From positions 124,001 to 188,000 of the forward strand of contig JAFROK010000031.1 of the NCBI GenBank assembly GCA_017429695.1: 64,000 nt of DNA. Reading direction: 5' to 3'. The notes beneath the pieces were generated by a model that worked only from the letters and a program-made list of their open reading frames with translations, was not told where the DNA came from and searched no databases. Made by a program: the position numbers and the translations under genes. Positions 8,846 through 17,779 of the stretch are shown piece by piece. Position 1 is the first letter of the stretch; each line of letters starts with the position of its first letter. This stretch comes from Clostridia bacterium (GTDB lineage Bacteria; Bacillota; Clostridia; Christensenellales; Aristaeellaceae).

Positions 8846-9460
8846 ATGATGTCCCTGCTGGAAAAGCTGACGGTCTGTCATCCGGATTCTGAAAGGGCCG
8901 GCAGTATTGCTGCGTTTTTTTCAAAGCCGCCGGTGATCAGGACAGAAGACCTGGTTCTCCGTCCGATGAAAATGTCTGATGCTTCCGATATTTTTCATTA
9001 TGCTTCCGATCCTGAGGTTGCGAAATATGTGCTTTGGGATCCCCACCGCAGCATCGCGGATACGCGTGCATATATCCGCTATGTCCGCAGCCTTTACCAT
9101 CGTGCCCTGCCGTCATCCTGGGCGGTAGAGTACCGTCCCGCTGGAACGGTCATCGGCTCGATCGGCTTCATGGGATACTCCGATACGCATCATGCCGCCG
9201 AGGTCGGATACAGCTTTTCACGTGAATACTGGAACCGCGGCCTGGCAACGCAGGCATTGGGCGCCGTGATCCGGACCGCCTTCGAACAGATCCCCGGCCT
9301 GAACCGAATTGAAGCCCAGCATGATGTGCGCAATCCTTCCAGCGGACGGGTCATGGAAAAATGCGGAATGCGCATGGAAGGCATATTGAGAAACAGGTTA
9401 ATGAATAAAAATGAATTTATTGACGTGGCGTTGTATGCCATTTTAAAATCTGAATTGTAA
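8846..9460 (+). CDS. GNAT-family N-acetyltransferase (RimJ/RimL-like)
   Basis: The 204-residue protein carries the RimJ/RimL-type acetyltransferase fold: an N-terminal strand RTEDLVLRPM, the central VIGSIGFMGY strand, the acetyl-CoA-binding loop YWNRGLATQALG and the NPSSGRVMEKCGM helix late in the domain. It would transfer acetyl from acetyl-CoA to an amino group of a protein N-terminus or small molecule; the acceptor is unknown. The ATG at 8846 follows AGGAG (8831-8835) by 10 bases; the frame remains open to 8768, which overlaps the divergent promoter region. The ATG at 8849 is an equally possible start. It stands alone, convergent with the CotH gene. Confidence 0.88.
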   Translation: MMSLLEKLTVCHPDSERAGSIAAFFSKPPVIRTEDLVLRPMKMSDASDIFHYASDPEVAKYVLWDPHRSIADTRAYIRYVRSLYHRALPSSWAVEYRPAGTVIGSIGFMGYSDTHHAAEVGYSFSREYWNRGLATQALGAVIRTAFEQIPGLNRIEAQHDVRNPSSGRVMEKCGMRMEGILRNRLMNKNEFIDVALYAILKSEL

Positions 9461-9485
9461 TACAGCCAAATACGCCGATGAAGAA

Positions 9486-9516
9486 GATCCGGCCGGTGCG
9501 TCTGTCGGTCCGGATC
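9486..9516. terminator. Possible hairpin between convergent genes, no T-run
   Basis: GATCCGG (9486-9492) and CCGGATC (9510-9516) form a 7-bp stem between the 3' ends of the acetyltransferase and CotH genes and overlap the CotH stop. There is no following T-tract, so it is at best a weak or Rho-assisted terminator. Confidence 0.25.
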
Positions 9517-11590
9517 AGATGGCTTCAGGCGGCATCGGCGGTTTCGGGCCAAAGTATTTCTCCATTTCCTTATTGCTCAGGCCGAAGGCTTTTTTTGTAA
9601 ACTCCCACAGCCGTGTCGGTCGTTTCCGGATCACGTTCCGGAGGCGTTCCACCCGCTTCTGCCAGTATTTATAGGCGCCTTCCGCCGTCGTCGGCACTTC
9701 GGAAATGACGTTTTTATCGTTTTCAGGACCCCAGCGGTTCCAGTGCTGCTCCATCTCCGGTTCGATCAGCGCCACCAGTTCTTCCAGCACTTCCATCATC
9801 GTATCCGTTGTCAGTTTCTGATAGATTTCACCGTATATGGTCAGGAACCGGTCCTTGTATTCCGGAACGGTCAGCAGCTTCCGGAAGATCGAATTGTCGA
9901 AATTCAGCTGGCCCATGCCGCTCTTTTTGGTATAGCTCTTCGGACTGTCGAATCCGGAGTTCCACAGGCCGTAGTCCAGATCGTTGATCAGCCATTTCCA
10001 TTTGCTTCCGGGAGCGTTCAGGCGGTAGATGCGGAAATTGCCGATATCGCTGTTGCCGAAGAACATCTCGAAGGCCATGAACTCGAAATAATTGTCCACA
10101 TCGACATTGTCCAGGATGTACTGCAGATCCTCTTGTTTTTTGGCTGGATTACCGGCTTTGATCTTTTTGATCATGGCTTTGTATTCCGTATTGGATCCGC
10201 TCTTCACGCTGCCGTTTGCATGCAGCAGGTCCAGCTGGTCCGCGTCCCCCAGGTCCAGGCCCTCAAACTGCGCGACCATATATTCGTCCACCCGTTCCCG
10301 CAGGTTCATATGGCCCCAGTACTGCCCGTTCAGATATACCGCATAGGGCTTCCATGCCTGATGGGCCACATTGCATCCGCACAGATCCATCAGCCGGCTC
10401 TGGAACCCGTCCTGCAGCCGGGTCCACATGCAGTCATTCCCGCTGTTGCGCAGCACGAAGCTTTTATATTCTTCATATTCCCGGTCCGAAAACAGTTTTG
10501 CTTTGAACGTTTTCTCACCGTATTTGCTTTTCGCTTTGAATTTGAAACTCTTCTGGGGCATGTCCAGCGAATAGTCGCCGTTCAGGGAGATATCCGCGCC
10601 CTGGTTGACGATCCTATTTCCGCCGTCGTCGTACATTTCCACATAGCTTTCATATTTGACCCCGGAGTTCTTCACTTTCCGGTAAACCGTGTTTTTGAAG
10701 GGCAGGCCCGATTTTTTGTTGACGCCCTTTCCAACGGTCAGCATACCCTGTTTGGGATCCCACAGGTCGTCCGGATCTACCGTCACGGATACCACCGGCA
10801 GGCTGTGATCCGCATGGATAAAGAATGTACCTGTGAACGTATCGCCTGGCCGGATCGTCCCTTCCGCGAAAGCCCGGGCCCGGATCACGGTCGTAGCGGT
10901 GATTTCCAGCGTTTCCCCGCCATAAGGCGTGGATTCCCGCGTCGGCTCCGATCCGTCCAGGGTATAAAACACCTGGGTGCCTTCCGGGACGATGATCCGC
11001 AGATACAGGGCTGAATCATAAAAACCGGGCTCATCCGAGAATGACGGTTTCGCGGCATATCCCGTGAAACCATCGCCGTTTGCCGCAAAAGGCGTAGGCG
11101 GGTCATAATAGTACAGGCCGCCATCCTCCAAATTCCGTCCGAAGGAGATATCCGTCTTCATTTCAGGAAGCGTGATCCGGTCATGCACGATACCGTTCGC
11201 TTCAGACAAGGTAATTACTTCCCCGCTCTTCTTGCCGATTGTGAAGGACGCGTGCAGCTCCGTGTCTTGATTCTTTTCCGTGTCCTTGTCGCACAGAATG
11301 ACTTTGTATTCCCCGGGGCGAATCGTTGTTTCTTCGGGAAACTGCCATTTCGACGGCTTTTCCGGATTGTCGCTCAACCTCCATCCGCTCAGATCCACGG
11401 CAGTATCTCCGGAATTGAAGATCTCGACCCAGTCGGTAAATCCCGCTTTCGGATATGTAACGACCGAATCATTGCTGGCCATCACTTCGCTGATCAAAAT
11501 CATCGGATGAAGCGTTTCCTCCGTGATCGCTGTATTCCAGGCCATCACTGTCAAAAGCAGCACCGCTGCAATGATCATAAACCTTTTCAT
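9515..11590 (-). CDS. Secreted CotH-kinase protein with lamin-tail and CHB_HEX_C domains
   Basis: The 691-residue product has a signal peptide (MKRFMIIAAVLLLTVMAW), a lamin-tail domain (about residues 30-145: ISEVMASN, DWVEIFN, VDLSGWRLSD), a chitobiase/hexosaminidase C-terminal-type fold (about 195-265: VFYTLDGSEPT) and a CotH kinase-like domain (about 280-640) with the motif NGQYWGHMNLRERVDE and the metal-binding segment NDLDYGLW. CotH proteins are atypical kinases known from spore coat and fungal surface proteins. Here an extracytoplasmic protein or polysaccharide-surface role is inferred. The start at 11590 has GGAGGG 6 bases upstream; an upstream Met at 11620 lacks this. It has its own promoter and stands alone between the acetyltransferase and the phosphoesterase. 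Confidence 0.85.
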   Translation of the reverse strand: MKRFMIIAAVLLLTVMAWNTAITEETLHPMILISEVMASNDSVVTYPKAGFTDWVEIFNSGDTAVDLSGWRLSDNPEKPSKWQFPEETTIRPGEYKVILCDKDTEKNQDTELHASFTIGKKSGEVITLSEANGIVHDRITLPEMKTDISFGRNLEDGGLYYYDPPTPFAANGDGFTGYAAKPSFSDEPGFYDSALYLRIIVPEGTQVFYTLDGSEPTRESTPYGGETLEITATTVIRARAFAEGTIRPGDTFTGTFFIHADHSLPVVSVTVDPDDLWDPKQGMLTVGKGVNKKSGLPFKNTVYRKVKNSGVKYESYVEMYDDGGNRIVNQGADISLNGDYSLDMPQKSFKFKAKSKYGEKTFKAKLFSDREYEEYKSFVLRNSGNDCMWTRLQDGFQSRLMDLCGCNVAHQAWKPYAVYLNGQYWGHMNLRERVDEYMVAQFEGLDLGDADQLDLLHANGSVKSGSNTEYKAMIKKIKAGNPAKKQEDLQYILDNVDVDNYFEFMAFEMFFGNSDIGNFRIYRLNAPGSKWKWLINDLDYGLWNSGFDSPKSYTKKSGMGQLNFDNSIFRKLLTVPEYKDRFLTIYGEIYQKLTTDTMMEVLEELVALIEPEMEQHWNRWGPENDKNVISEVPTTAEGAYKYWQKRVERLRNVIRKRPTRLWEFTKKAFGLSNKEMEKYFGPKPPMPPEAI

Positions 11591-11649
11591 TATTTTCCCT
11601 CCGATCATCATTTCAGCCAATCCATAAAAAGGAATTACCCTCAGGACAG

Positions 11650-11679
11650 ATTATACTATAATCAGATAAACACAAACAA
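11650..11679 (-). promoter_or_regulatory. Promoter of the CotH gene
   Basis: On the minus strand TTGTTT (11674-11679) and TATAAT (11650-11655) are separated by 18 bases, 60 bases before the CotH start codon. Confidence 0.45.
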
Positions 11680-11722
11680 TCATTATTCTTCACTTGTGCA
11701 GTTTGCGAACTGATCTGTTTGC

Positions 11723-11751
11723 TTGAAGAATTGGCTATATTCAGTTATAAT
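11723..11751 (+). promoter_or_regulatory. Promoter of the phosphoesterase-ecf-truA run
   Basis: TTGAAG (11723-11728) and a perfect TATAAT (11746-11751) are separated by 17 bases, 32 bases before the phosphoesterase start. No other promoter or terminator is seen before the flavoprotein gene ends at 17711, so this probably drives all six genes. Confidence 0.65.
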
Positions 11752-11783
11752 AGGTGGGATTTTTTTGTGGGGAGGGACGGCTT

Positions 11784-12782
11784 ATGAATGAATATCGCGG
11801 AAAGCATGCGCCTTCCCATCCGTGGCCTGTTGCTTCCACCGCTACGGTTCCTTCCCGCCGCGGACGCCACCAGAAAAAAAGCCGTCGCCGCCGGGTTTGG
11901 CTCATCGTGGCCCTGGTGCTTCTGCTGCTCGTCGTGCTGTATCCCTTTGCGGAGCCCCGGCTGATCCTGACGGTCGATCCTTTTGAAATCAATACATCCA
12001 GCCTGCATCTGCCTGATAACATGGAGTACCTCCGGGTCGTTTATATTTCGGATATTCATTACGGCCATTGGTATTCCGCCTGGGACCTGAACAGGCTGGT
12101 TAAAAAAATCAACGATTTATATCCCCATATCCTGATTCTGGGCGGGGACTACGGAACCGATTTTGAATCCGCCATTCAGTTCTTCGGCCAACTCCAGAAA
12201 TACCACCTGAATGTTCGGCTGAAATCTTACGGCGTTTTGGGTGAAACAGATTATATCGGCGAAGATATCGATATCACCCGCCTCACCGACGCCATGAAAA
12301 ACGCCAATATCATCCCCCTTGTGGATGCCACCGATACAATCAGCCTGATCCCGGCATCCAATGCGGACAGTACCCAGACCATCAAAAACGGCAAGGTCTG
12401 CATCGTTGGGGCCGATGACTATATCAGCGGCTCTTCGGACCTGAAATCCCTGGCCTATTCTACAGACGTCGGCTCATCCGAATATGTCATTTTCGTTTCC
12501 CATAATCCGACGGTAATTCCCTATGCCCAGAAGCAGATTGACAGGAACAGCACGTTTGACTGGTTTGAGCTGGGCCTTTTCGGGCATACCCATGGCGGCC
12601 AGATGCGGGGATTTGCGTCTCTCCTTGAAATCGCGGATGATGTTCCCGAACGCTACCAGGAAGGGAAAATCTTCGAAAACCGAAGCTGGCTGCTTGTTTC
12701 CCGCGGAATCGGAACATCCGTTGTTCCCTGCCGGCTGTTCTGTTTTCCGCAGGTTCACTGCATCGATATATATCCAGACTGA
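11784..12782 (+). CDS. Membrane-anchored metallophosphoesterase (YkuE/YaeI-like) with altered GNHD motif
   Basis: The 332-residue product has a very basic N-terminal region, one membrane helix (about residues 37-54) and a calcineurin-type phosphoesterase domain. Motifs in order are ISDIHYG, LGGDYG, GETDY, VSHNP and GHTHGGQ. The family's third motif is GNH(D/E), whose Asn binds metal and whose His is catalytic; here it reads GETD. Activity may therefore be reduced or different. The YkuE/YaeI branch acts at membranes, including on lipid-linked phosphates. The start at 11784 follows GGGGAGGG; an upstream frame to 11754 overlaps the promoter. The ecfA1 gene begins 29 bases downstream. Confidence 0.85.
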   Translation: MNEYRGKHAPSHPWPVASTATVPSRRGRHQKKSRRRRVWLIVALVLLLLVVLYPFAEPRLILTVDPFEINTSSLHLPDNMEYLRVVYISDIHYGHWYSAWDLNRLVKKINDLYPHILILGGDYGTDFESAIQFFGQLQKYHLNVRLKSYGVLGETDYIGEDIDITRLTDAMKNANIIPLVDATDTISLIPASNADSTQTIKNGKVCIVGADDYISGSSDLKSLAYSTDVGSSEYVIFVSHNPTVIPYAQKQIDRNSTFDWFELGLFGHTHGGQMRGFASLLEIADDVPERYQEGKIFENRSWLLVSRGIGTSVVPCRLFCFPQVHCIDIYPD

Positions 12783-12811
12783 ACGCTCAGTATCCGAAAG
12801 GTGTTGGAATA

Positions 12812-13669
12812 ATGAATCCAGATGTTATGGTATCGGTTCAGGATGTTTCGTATATGTATGACGGCGCATCTTCCCCTGCCCTTTCCCATGTCGGTTTTGA
12901 AATCAGCCCGGGGGAATTTGTCGCCGTACTCGGACACAACGGATCCGGAAAATCAACGCTGGCCAAACTGATCAACGCACTTTATCTCCCTTCTGAGGGA
13001 AATGTGGTCGTCTGCGGATACGATACCCGGGAGGAAAAGCTCGTATGGGAAATCCGGCGCAGGGCCGGCATGATATTCCAGAATCCCGACAACCAGATTG
13101 TGGCGACCGTTGTGAAGGAAGATGTAGCGTTCGGTCTTGAAAACCTCGGCGTTCCGACGGAAGAAATGATTCCCCGGATCGAATCCGCCCTTTCATCCGT
13201 AAGAATGAGCAAATATGCGGAATCCTCTCCCCATACGCTTTCCGGCGGACAGAAGCAACGCGTCGCCATTGCGGGAATCCTGGCTATGGAGCCGTCTGTG
13301 ATTATCGCGGACGAAGCCACCGCAATGCTGGATCCCTCGGGCCGGAAAGAAGTACTGGATACGATCCGAATCCTGAATCAAACCAAAAACATCACGGTCA
13401 TTTGGATTACCCACTTTATGGAAGAAGCCGCCCAGGCGGATCGTGTCCTGGTCATAACGGACGGGGAAATCAGCCTGTCCGGCACACCGTCCGAAGTCTT
13501 TGACCATGTTGCCGAAATGAAAGAGATGCACCTGGACGTGCCGCATATGACCGCCCTTGCCGATGAGCTCCGAAGCAACGGCATGCCGCTCCGCACCGGG
13601 ATCCTGACGGTTGACGATCTTGCAGAGGAGGTGGAAAAAATCCTATGTCCATCGAAGTCCGGCATCTGA
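12812..13669 (+). CDS. ecfA1: ECF transporter ATPase EcfA1
   Basis: This is one of the two ATPases that power energy-coupling-factor vitamin and metal importers on the inner face of the membrane. The 285-residue protein has Walker A (GHNGSGKST, about residue 41), the Q-loop QNPDNQ typical of the EcfA1 type, the ABC signature LSGGQKQRVAIAG, a Walker B segment IIADEATAMLD and the switch His in WITHFMEE. The Walker B acidic residue is followed by EATA rather than the commoner ESTS/EATS. It overlaps ecfA2 by 25 bases and is followed by ecfT, the usual module. No substrate-binding S component is seen nearby, so the module is probably shared by S components encoded elsewhere. Confidence 0.93.
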   Translation: MNPDVMVSVQDVSYMYDGASSPALSHVGFEISPGEFVAVLGHNGSGKSTLAKLINALYLPSEGNVVVCGYDTREEKLVWEIRRRAGMIFQNPDNQIVATVVKEDVAFGLENLGVPTEEMIPRIESALSSVRMSKYAESSPHTLSGGQKQRVAIAGILAMEPSVIIADEATAMLDPSGRKEVLDTIRILNQTKNITVIWITHFMEEAAQADRVLVITDGEISLSGTPSEVFDHVAEMKEMHLDVPHMTALADELRSNGMPLRTGILTVDDLAEEVEKILCPSKSGI

Positions 13670-14517
13670 CCCACTGCTATTCTGCGGGAAGTCCCATCAG
13701 CACCGTCGCGCTGGATGATGTATCCCTGGCCATTGAAGACGGCGAGTTTGTCGGTATCATCGGCCATACCGGATCAGGAAAATCCACCCTCGTCCAGCAT
13801 CTGAACGGTTTGCTGAAACCCACGTCAGGCCAGGTCCTGATCGACGGTGAAGACCTGAACGGCGAACATGTCAACCGGCGGAAACTCCGGCAGCGGATCG
13901 GCCTTGTTTTTCAGTATCCCGAGTATCAGCTTTTTGAGGAAACCGTTGCAAAGGATATCGCCTTTGGCCCGAAAAACCAGGGGCTGTCTTCGGATGAAAT
14001 CAACGAAAGAGTGCGCTATGCAATGGAAAATGTGCACCTGGACTACGATAAATACGCCGAAAAGAGCCCGTTCGAACTTTCCGGCGGCCAGATGAGGCGG
14101 GTGGCCATTGCCGGCGTACTGGCGATGAAACCCTCCGTCCTGATCCTGGATGAGCCGACCGCCGGCCTGGATCCCCGCGGCCGGGACCGGATTCTTTCAA
14201 TGCTGGAAGACCTTCACGCCCGGGAAAAAGTGACCATCGTCATGGTATCCCACAGCATGGATGATATGGCACGCCTGGCGACCCGCCTGATTGTGATGGC
14301 GGACGGCAAGGTGAAAGCTTCCGGATCTCCCCGCGAAATTTTCGCGCAGCAGGAGATGATGGCGTCCTGCGGCCTGGATGTTCCGGCTGCCGCCCACCTG
14401 TGCCACGCCCTTCGCGAAAAAGGATTTGACCTCCCGCCGGACCTTTACCGGGAAAGTGAACTGAAAGCGCATATTCTGAGGCTCTGGTCCCTGAAAAAGG
14501 AGGGATCGAAATGCTGA
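13645..14517 (+). CDS. ecfA2: ECF transporter ATPase EcfA2
   Basis: The second ECF ATPase (290 residues) shows Walker A GHTGSGKST, the Q-loop FQYPEYQLFEETV that marks the EcfA2 type, signature LSGGQMRRVAIAG, Walker B LILDEPTAGLD and switch segment VSHSMDD. It would form a heterodimer with EcfA1 and bind the coupling helices of EcfT. Its start lies inside the 3' end of ecfA1 (25-base overlap), with GCAGAGGAGG before the ATG, and its end overlaps ecfT by 7 bases, so the three genes are tightly coupled in translation. Confidence 0.94.
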   Translation: MSIEVRHLTHCYSAGSPISTVALDDVSLAIEDGEFVGIIGHTGSGKSTLVQHLNGLLKPTSGQVLIDGEDLNGEHVNRRKLRQRIGLVFQYPEYQLFEETVAKDIAFGPKNQGLSSDEINERVRYAMENVHLDYDKYAEKSPFELSGGQMRRVAIAGVLAMKPSVLILDEPTAGLDPRGRDRILSMLEDLHAREKVTIVMVSHSMDDMARLATRLIVMADGKVKASGSPREIFAQQEMMASCGLDVPAAAHLCHALREKGFDLPPDLYRESELKAHILRLWSLKKEGSKC

Positions 14518-15317
14518 ACAATATCACGCTGGGACAGTATTATCCCGTAGACAGTCCGATTCACCGCCTTGACCCCCGGATCAAACTGATCCTGACCATC
14601 GCATACATTGTGGCGGTTTTCCTGGCAAAATCCTTTATCGGATATGCCCTGCTCCTCGGCTGGATTATCCTGGTGTCCGGCCTTTCCCATGTGCCTTTCA
14701 GGCTGGTGATGAAAGGCCTGAAACCGCTCCGGATTATTATCATCCTGACTTTCCTGCTGAACCTCTTTATGACCCCCGGCGATACGGTCTGGGTGGAATT
14801 CTGGATTATCCGGATCACAAAGGAAGCTTTCCTGCAGGCACTGTTCTATTCCCTGCGCCTTGTTTTCCTCGTTGCGGGAACTTCCCTGCTGACGCTGACC
14901 ACATCGCCGATCGCCCTTTCAGATGGCATCGAACTGCTGCTCACTCCTTTGAAAAAGCTGCACTTCCCTGCCCACGAACTGGCCATGATGATGACCATCG
15001 CCCTTCGGTTTATTCCAACCCTGTTGGAGGAAACGGATAAAATCATGAAGGCGCAGATGGCGCGGGGCGCCGACTTTGAAAGCGGCAACCTGATTTCCCG
15101 TGCCAAAGCCATGGTACCCCTCCTGGTGCCGCTATTTGTCAGCGCATTCCGGAGAGCCGGGGATCTCGCCATGGCAATGGAAAGCCGCTGTTATCACGGC
15201 GGAGAAGGCCGCACCCGCCTTCGTGTATTGAAGCTTACCCGCCAGGACTGGATTGCCTGTGCCGTAACGGTCCTGTTTATCGGCCTCATGATCCTGGAAA
15301 GCAGACTGATCTATTAA
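14511..15317 (+). CDS. ecfT: ECF transporter transmembrane protein EcfT
   Basis: EcfT is the membrane subunit that couples the EcfA1-EcfA2 ATPases to interchangeable S components. The 268-residue protein starts with the family segment LGQYYPVDSPIHRLDPRIKL, has several hydrophobic helices in its first half and a final one (ACAVTVLFIGLMIL), and carries the first coupling motif with Ala-Arg-Gly (QMARGADF, about residue 185). The second motif reads AMESRCYHG where ARG is usual, so it is altered to Ser-Arg-Cys. An AGGAGG-type site lies within the end of ecfA2. truA follows after 19 bases. Confidence 0.93.
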   Translation: MLNNITLGQYYPVDSPIHRLDPRIKLILTIAYIVAVFLAKSFIGYALLLGWIILVSGLSHVPFRLVMKGLKPLRIIIILTFLLNLFMTPGDTVWVEFWIIRITKEAFLQALFYSLRLVFLVAGTSLLTLTTSPIALSDGIELLLTPLKKLHFPAHELAMMMTIALRFIPTLLEETDKIMKAQMARGADFESGNLISRAKAMVPLLVPLFVSAFRRAGDLAMAMESRCYHGGEGRTRLRVLKLTRQDWIACAVTVLFIGLMILESRLIY

Positions 15318-15336
15318 TTTTCTGAAAGCGGAGGAA

Positions 15337-16128
15337 ATGAATTTGAAGCGCATCCTGCTGACGGTTGAATATGACGGAACCGCCTATGCCGGCTGGCAGC
15401 GGCAGATCAACGGGCTGGCTGTTCAGCAGGTTCTGGAGGAAGCGCTTGCCGTTGCCTGTTCCCATCCGGTGACAGTGACCGGTTCCTCCCGCACGGATGC
15501 GGGTGTGCATGCCAGAATGCAGATGGTCCACTTTGATACGGATGCGACCATTCCGCCGGATAAATACCCCTTTGTGCTGAACAACATCCTTCCGCCGGAT
15601 ATCCGGGTACAGGCCGGGCGTGAAGTTCCGCCCGGTTTTCACGCGCGTTTCCTGACCTCCGGCAAAACATATACCTACCGCATCCTGAACAACCGCCATG
15701 GCACAGCGCTTCATCGCAACCTGTTCTGGCATATTCCGGTACCGCTTTGCCGGGAACTGATGGAAAAAGCCATCGGCGATCTTTCCGGAGCCCATGATTT
15801 TGCCGCTTTCCAGGCAGCCGGGGGCACGGCCCGGACAACCGTCCGCCATATTTCCTCTGCGGACCTGACGGTCAGCGGATCCGAAATCATCTTCCGGATT
15901 ACCGGAAATGCATTTCTTTACAATATGGTCCGGATTATCGCCGGCACCCTGGCTGAAATCGGCCTGGAAAAACGTCCGGCCGACGCCTTCAGCCGCGCCT
16001 TTGTTTCCCTGAACCGCCTGGACCTCGGAATGACCGCGCCGCCGCACGGCCTGGAATTGACGGAAGTCTTTTATCCGGAAAAAGCCTTTTCTGTTCCGGA
16101 ATCCTTGCGTTGGCATGAGGAGGGCTGA
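15337..16128 (+). CDS. truA: tRNA pseudouridine(38-40) synthase TruA
   Basis: TruA converts uridines 38, 39 and 40 in the anticodon arm of many tRNAs to pseudouridine. The 263-residue protein has the N-terminal EYDGTAYAGWQRQ strand, the catalytic motif GSSRTDAGVHA with nucleophile Asp54, and the late FLYNMVRIIAGTLAEIG helix. The ATG at 15337 lies only 2 bases after the GGAGG site, whereas an in-frame TTG two codons on (15343) is 8 bases from it, so the true start may be the TTG. It follows ecfT as in many Bacillota, where truA sits after the ecf genes. Confidence 0.95.
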   Translation: MNLKRILLTVEYDGTAYAGWQRQINGLAVQQVLEEALAVACSHPVTVTGSSRTDAGVHARMQMVHFDTDATIPPDKYPFVLNNILPPDIRVQAGREVPPGFHARFLTSGKTYTYRILNNRHGTALHRNLFWHIPVPLCRELMEKAIGDLSGAHDFAAFQAAGGTARTTVRHISSADLTVSGSEIIFRITGNAFLYNMVRIIAGTLAEIGLEKRPADAFSRAFVSLNRLDLGMTAPPHGLELTEVFYPEKAFSVPESLRWHEEG

Positions 16129-16130
16129 AT

Positions 16131-17711
16131 TTGCTGAGATTATCCAACCTGAAAGTCCCGCTTGACTATTCGGATGAAACCCTTCGCCACCTGATTGTGC
16201 ATACGCTTTCCATATCGGAAGAAGAACTGATATCCATTTCCGTTTTCCGGCGTTCTGTGGATGCCCGGGATAAAACAGATGTCCATTTCGTGATTTCCGC
16301 TGACATGAAGCTGAAGCACGAACCGGAATTGCTGAAAAAGCACAAAAACCTGGCCCCTGTTCATCTCCAGGCACCTGTTCGCTTGCCTTCCCGTGCCTTT
16401 TCCCTTCCGCCCCTGGTTGTCGGTGCCGGTCCCTCCGGTCTTTTTGCAGCGCTTACGCTGGCCAAAGCGGGCGCCTGCCCGATCCTGATTGAGCGTGGAA
16501 AGCCCGTGGAACAGCGCCGGGAAGATATCAGCATAATGGAAAGCCGGGGCGAACTGGATCCCGAATCCAACTACCAGTTCGGAGAAGGCGGCGCCGGCAC
16601 TTTTTCCGACGGAAAACTGACCTGCGGCATCAAATCCCCGTATCTGCGTCCAGTGCTTGAAGCCCTGGTGGAACACGGTGCGCCTTCTTCCGTGCTGACA
16701 GACCAGAAACCGCATGTCGGCACAGACTGCCTGCGGAATGTGATTGTTTCCGTCCGGAAAAAAATCATTTCCCTGGGCGGTACGGTCCTGTTTGAAACCC
16801 GTCTGGAAGAGCTGCTGCTGCGTGGCGGCAGCATATGTGGCGCTATTGTTTCATCCGGCGGCGTCAGAAAGGAAATCCTGTCAGATCATGTCCTGCTGTG
16901 TATCGGGCATTCCGCCCGGGATACGGTTCAGCATCTGTTCAACCAGGGTGTCCGGATGGCCCAGAAGCCCTTCGCCATCGGCGTGCGGATTGAGCACCCC
17001 CGCCGGATAATCGACCGGGCCCAGTATGGTGCTTTTGCGGGCCATCCGGCCCTTGGCGCTGCATCCTATAAACTGGTCTGCCATACCCCGGATCAGCGCG
17101 GCGTATATACGTTCTGTATGTGTCCGGGCGGATATGTGATTCCTGCGGCTTCCCAGCCGCTGGGCGTTGTGGTCAACGGCATGAGTTTCCATGCCAGGGA
17201 CGCCGTGAACAGCAATTCCGCACTGCTCGTCGGGGTACGTACGGAAGATTTCGGCGATGATCATCCGCTCTCGGGAATGATCATGCAGCGAACCATTGAA
17301 AAGGCGGCCTATACGGCCGGCGGCGGAAACTACACGGCGCCTGCCCAGCGGGTGGAGGATTTCCTGTCGGACCGGGCATCGTCCCGGTTCGGTGAAGTCG
17401 CCCCTTCCTACCGTCCCGGTGTCACCCCCGCGGATCTCAGGACCGTCCTTCCCGGCTTTATCTGCCTGAATCTGAAAAAAGGTATCCGGGCCATGAACGC
17501 CCAGCTCCCCGGCTTTGCCATGCCGGACGCTGTGCTGACCGCGCCGGAAACCCGTTCTTCTTCCCCGGTGCGCATGCTCCGGATCCGTTCGGGCGAATCG
17601 GAAAGCTTTGCCGGCCTGTATCCGGTCGGAGAAGGCGCTGGATATGCGGGCGGCATCGTTTCATCGGCGATTGACGGAATCACCGCCGCCATGAATATTT
17701 TATCGGAATAA
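16131..17711 (+). CDS. NAD(P)/FAD-dependent oxidoreductase of the COG2509 type
   Basis: The 526-residue protein has a short N-terminal domain (about 1-90, ISVFRRSVDARDK), an FAD-binding Rossmann motif (VVGAGPSGLFAALTLAKAG, about residue 98), the typical NYQFGEGGAGTFSDGKLT segment, and a C-terminal FAD contact region (LYPVGEGAGYAGGIVSSA). This matches the uncharacterised FAD-dependent dehydrogenase family COG2509. The reaction is not established. The start is TTG, supported by GAGGAGGG at 16117-16124, and it lies 2 bases after truA, so the genes are coupled. A strong terminator follows, ending the run that began at 11784. Confidence 0.88.
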   Translation: MLRLSNLKVPLDYSDETLRHLIVHTLSISEEELISISVFRRSVDARDKTDVHFVISADMKLKHEPELLKKHKNLAPVHLQAPVRLPSRAFSLPPLVVGAGPSGLFAALTLAKAGACPILIERGKPVEQRREDISIMESRGELDPESNYQFGEGGAGTFSDGKLTCGIKSPYLRPVLEALVEHGAPSSVLTDQKPHVGTDCLRNVIVSVRKKIISLGGTVLFETRLEELLLRGGSICGAIVSSGGVRKEILSDHVLLCIGHSARDTVQHLFNQGVRMAQKPFAIGVRIEHPRRIIDRAQYGAFAGHPALGAASYKLVCHTPDQRGVYTFCMCPGGYVIPAASQPLGVVVNGMSFHARDAVNSNSALLVGVRTEDFGDDHPLSGMIMQRTIEKAAYTAGGGNYTAPAQRVEDFLSDRASSRFGEVAPSYRPGVTPADLRTVLPGFICLNLKKGIRAMNAQLPGFAMPDAVLTAPETRSSSPVRMLRIRSGESESFAGLYPVGEGAGYAGGIVSSAIDGITAAMNILSE

Positions 17712-17730
17712 TCCTCTGATATACCAGAAA

Positions 17731-17763
17731 AAAACGATCTCCCCGTTTTGGGAAGATCGTTTT
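17731..17763. terminator. Bidirectional rho-independent terminator
   Basis: AAAACGATCT and AGATCGTTTT arms with an inner CCC/GGG pair form a strong hairpin between the convergent flavoprotein and EF-G-like genes. A-rich and T-rich flanks serve both strands. Confidence 0.85.
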
Positions 17764-17779
17764 ATTTTGAGCTTCGGTA

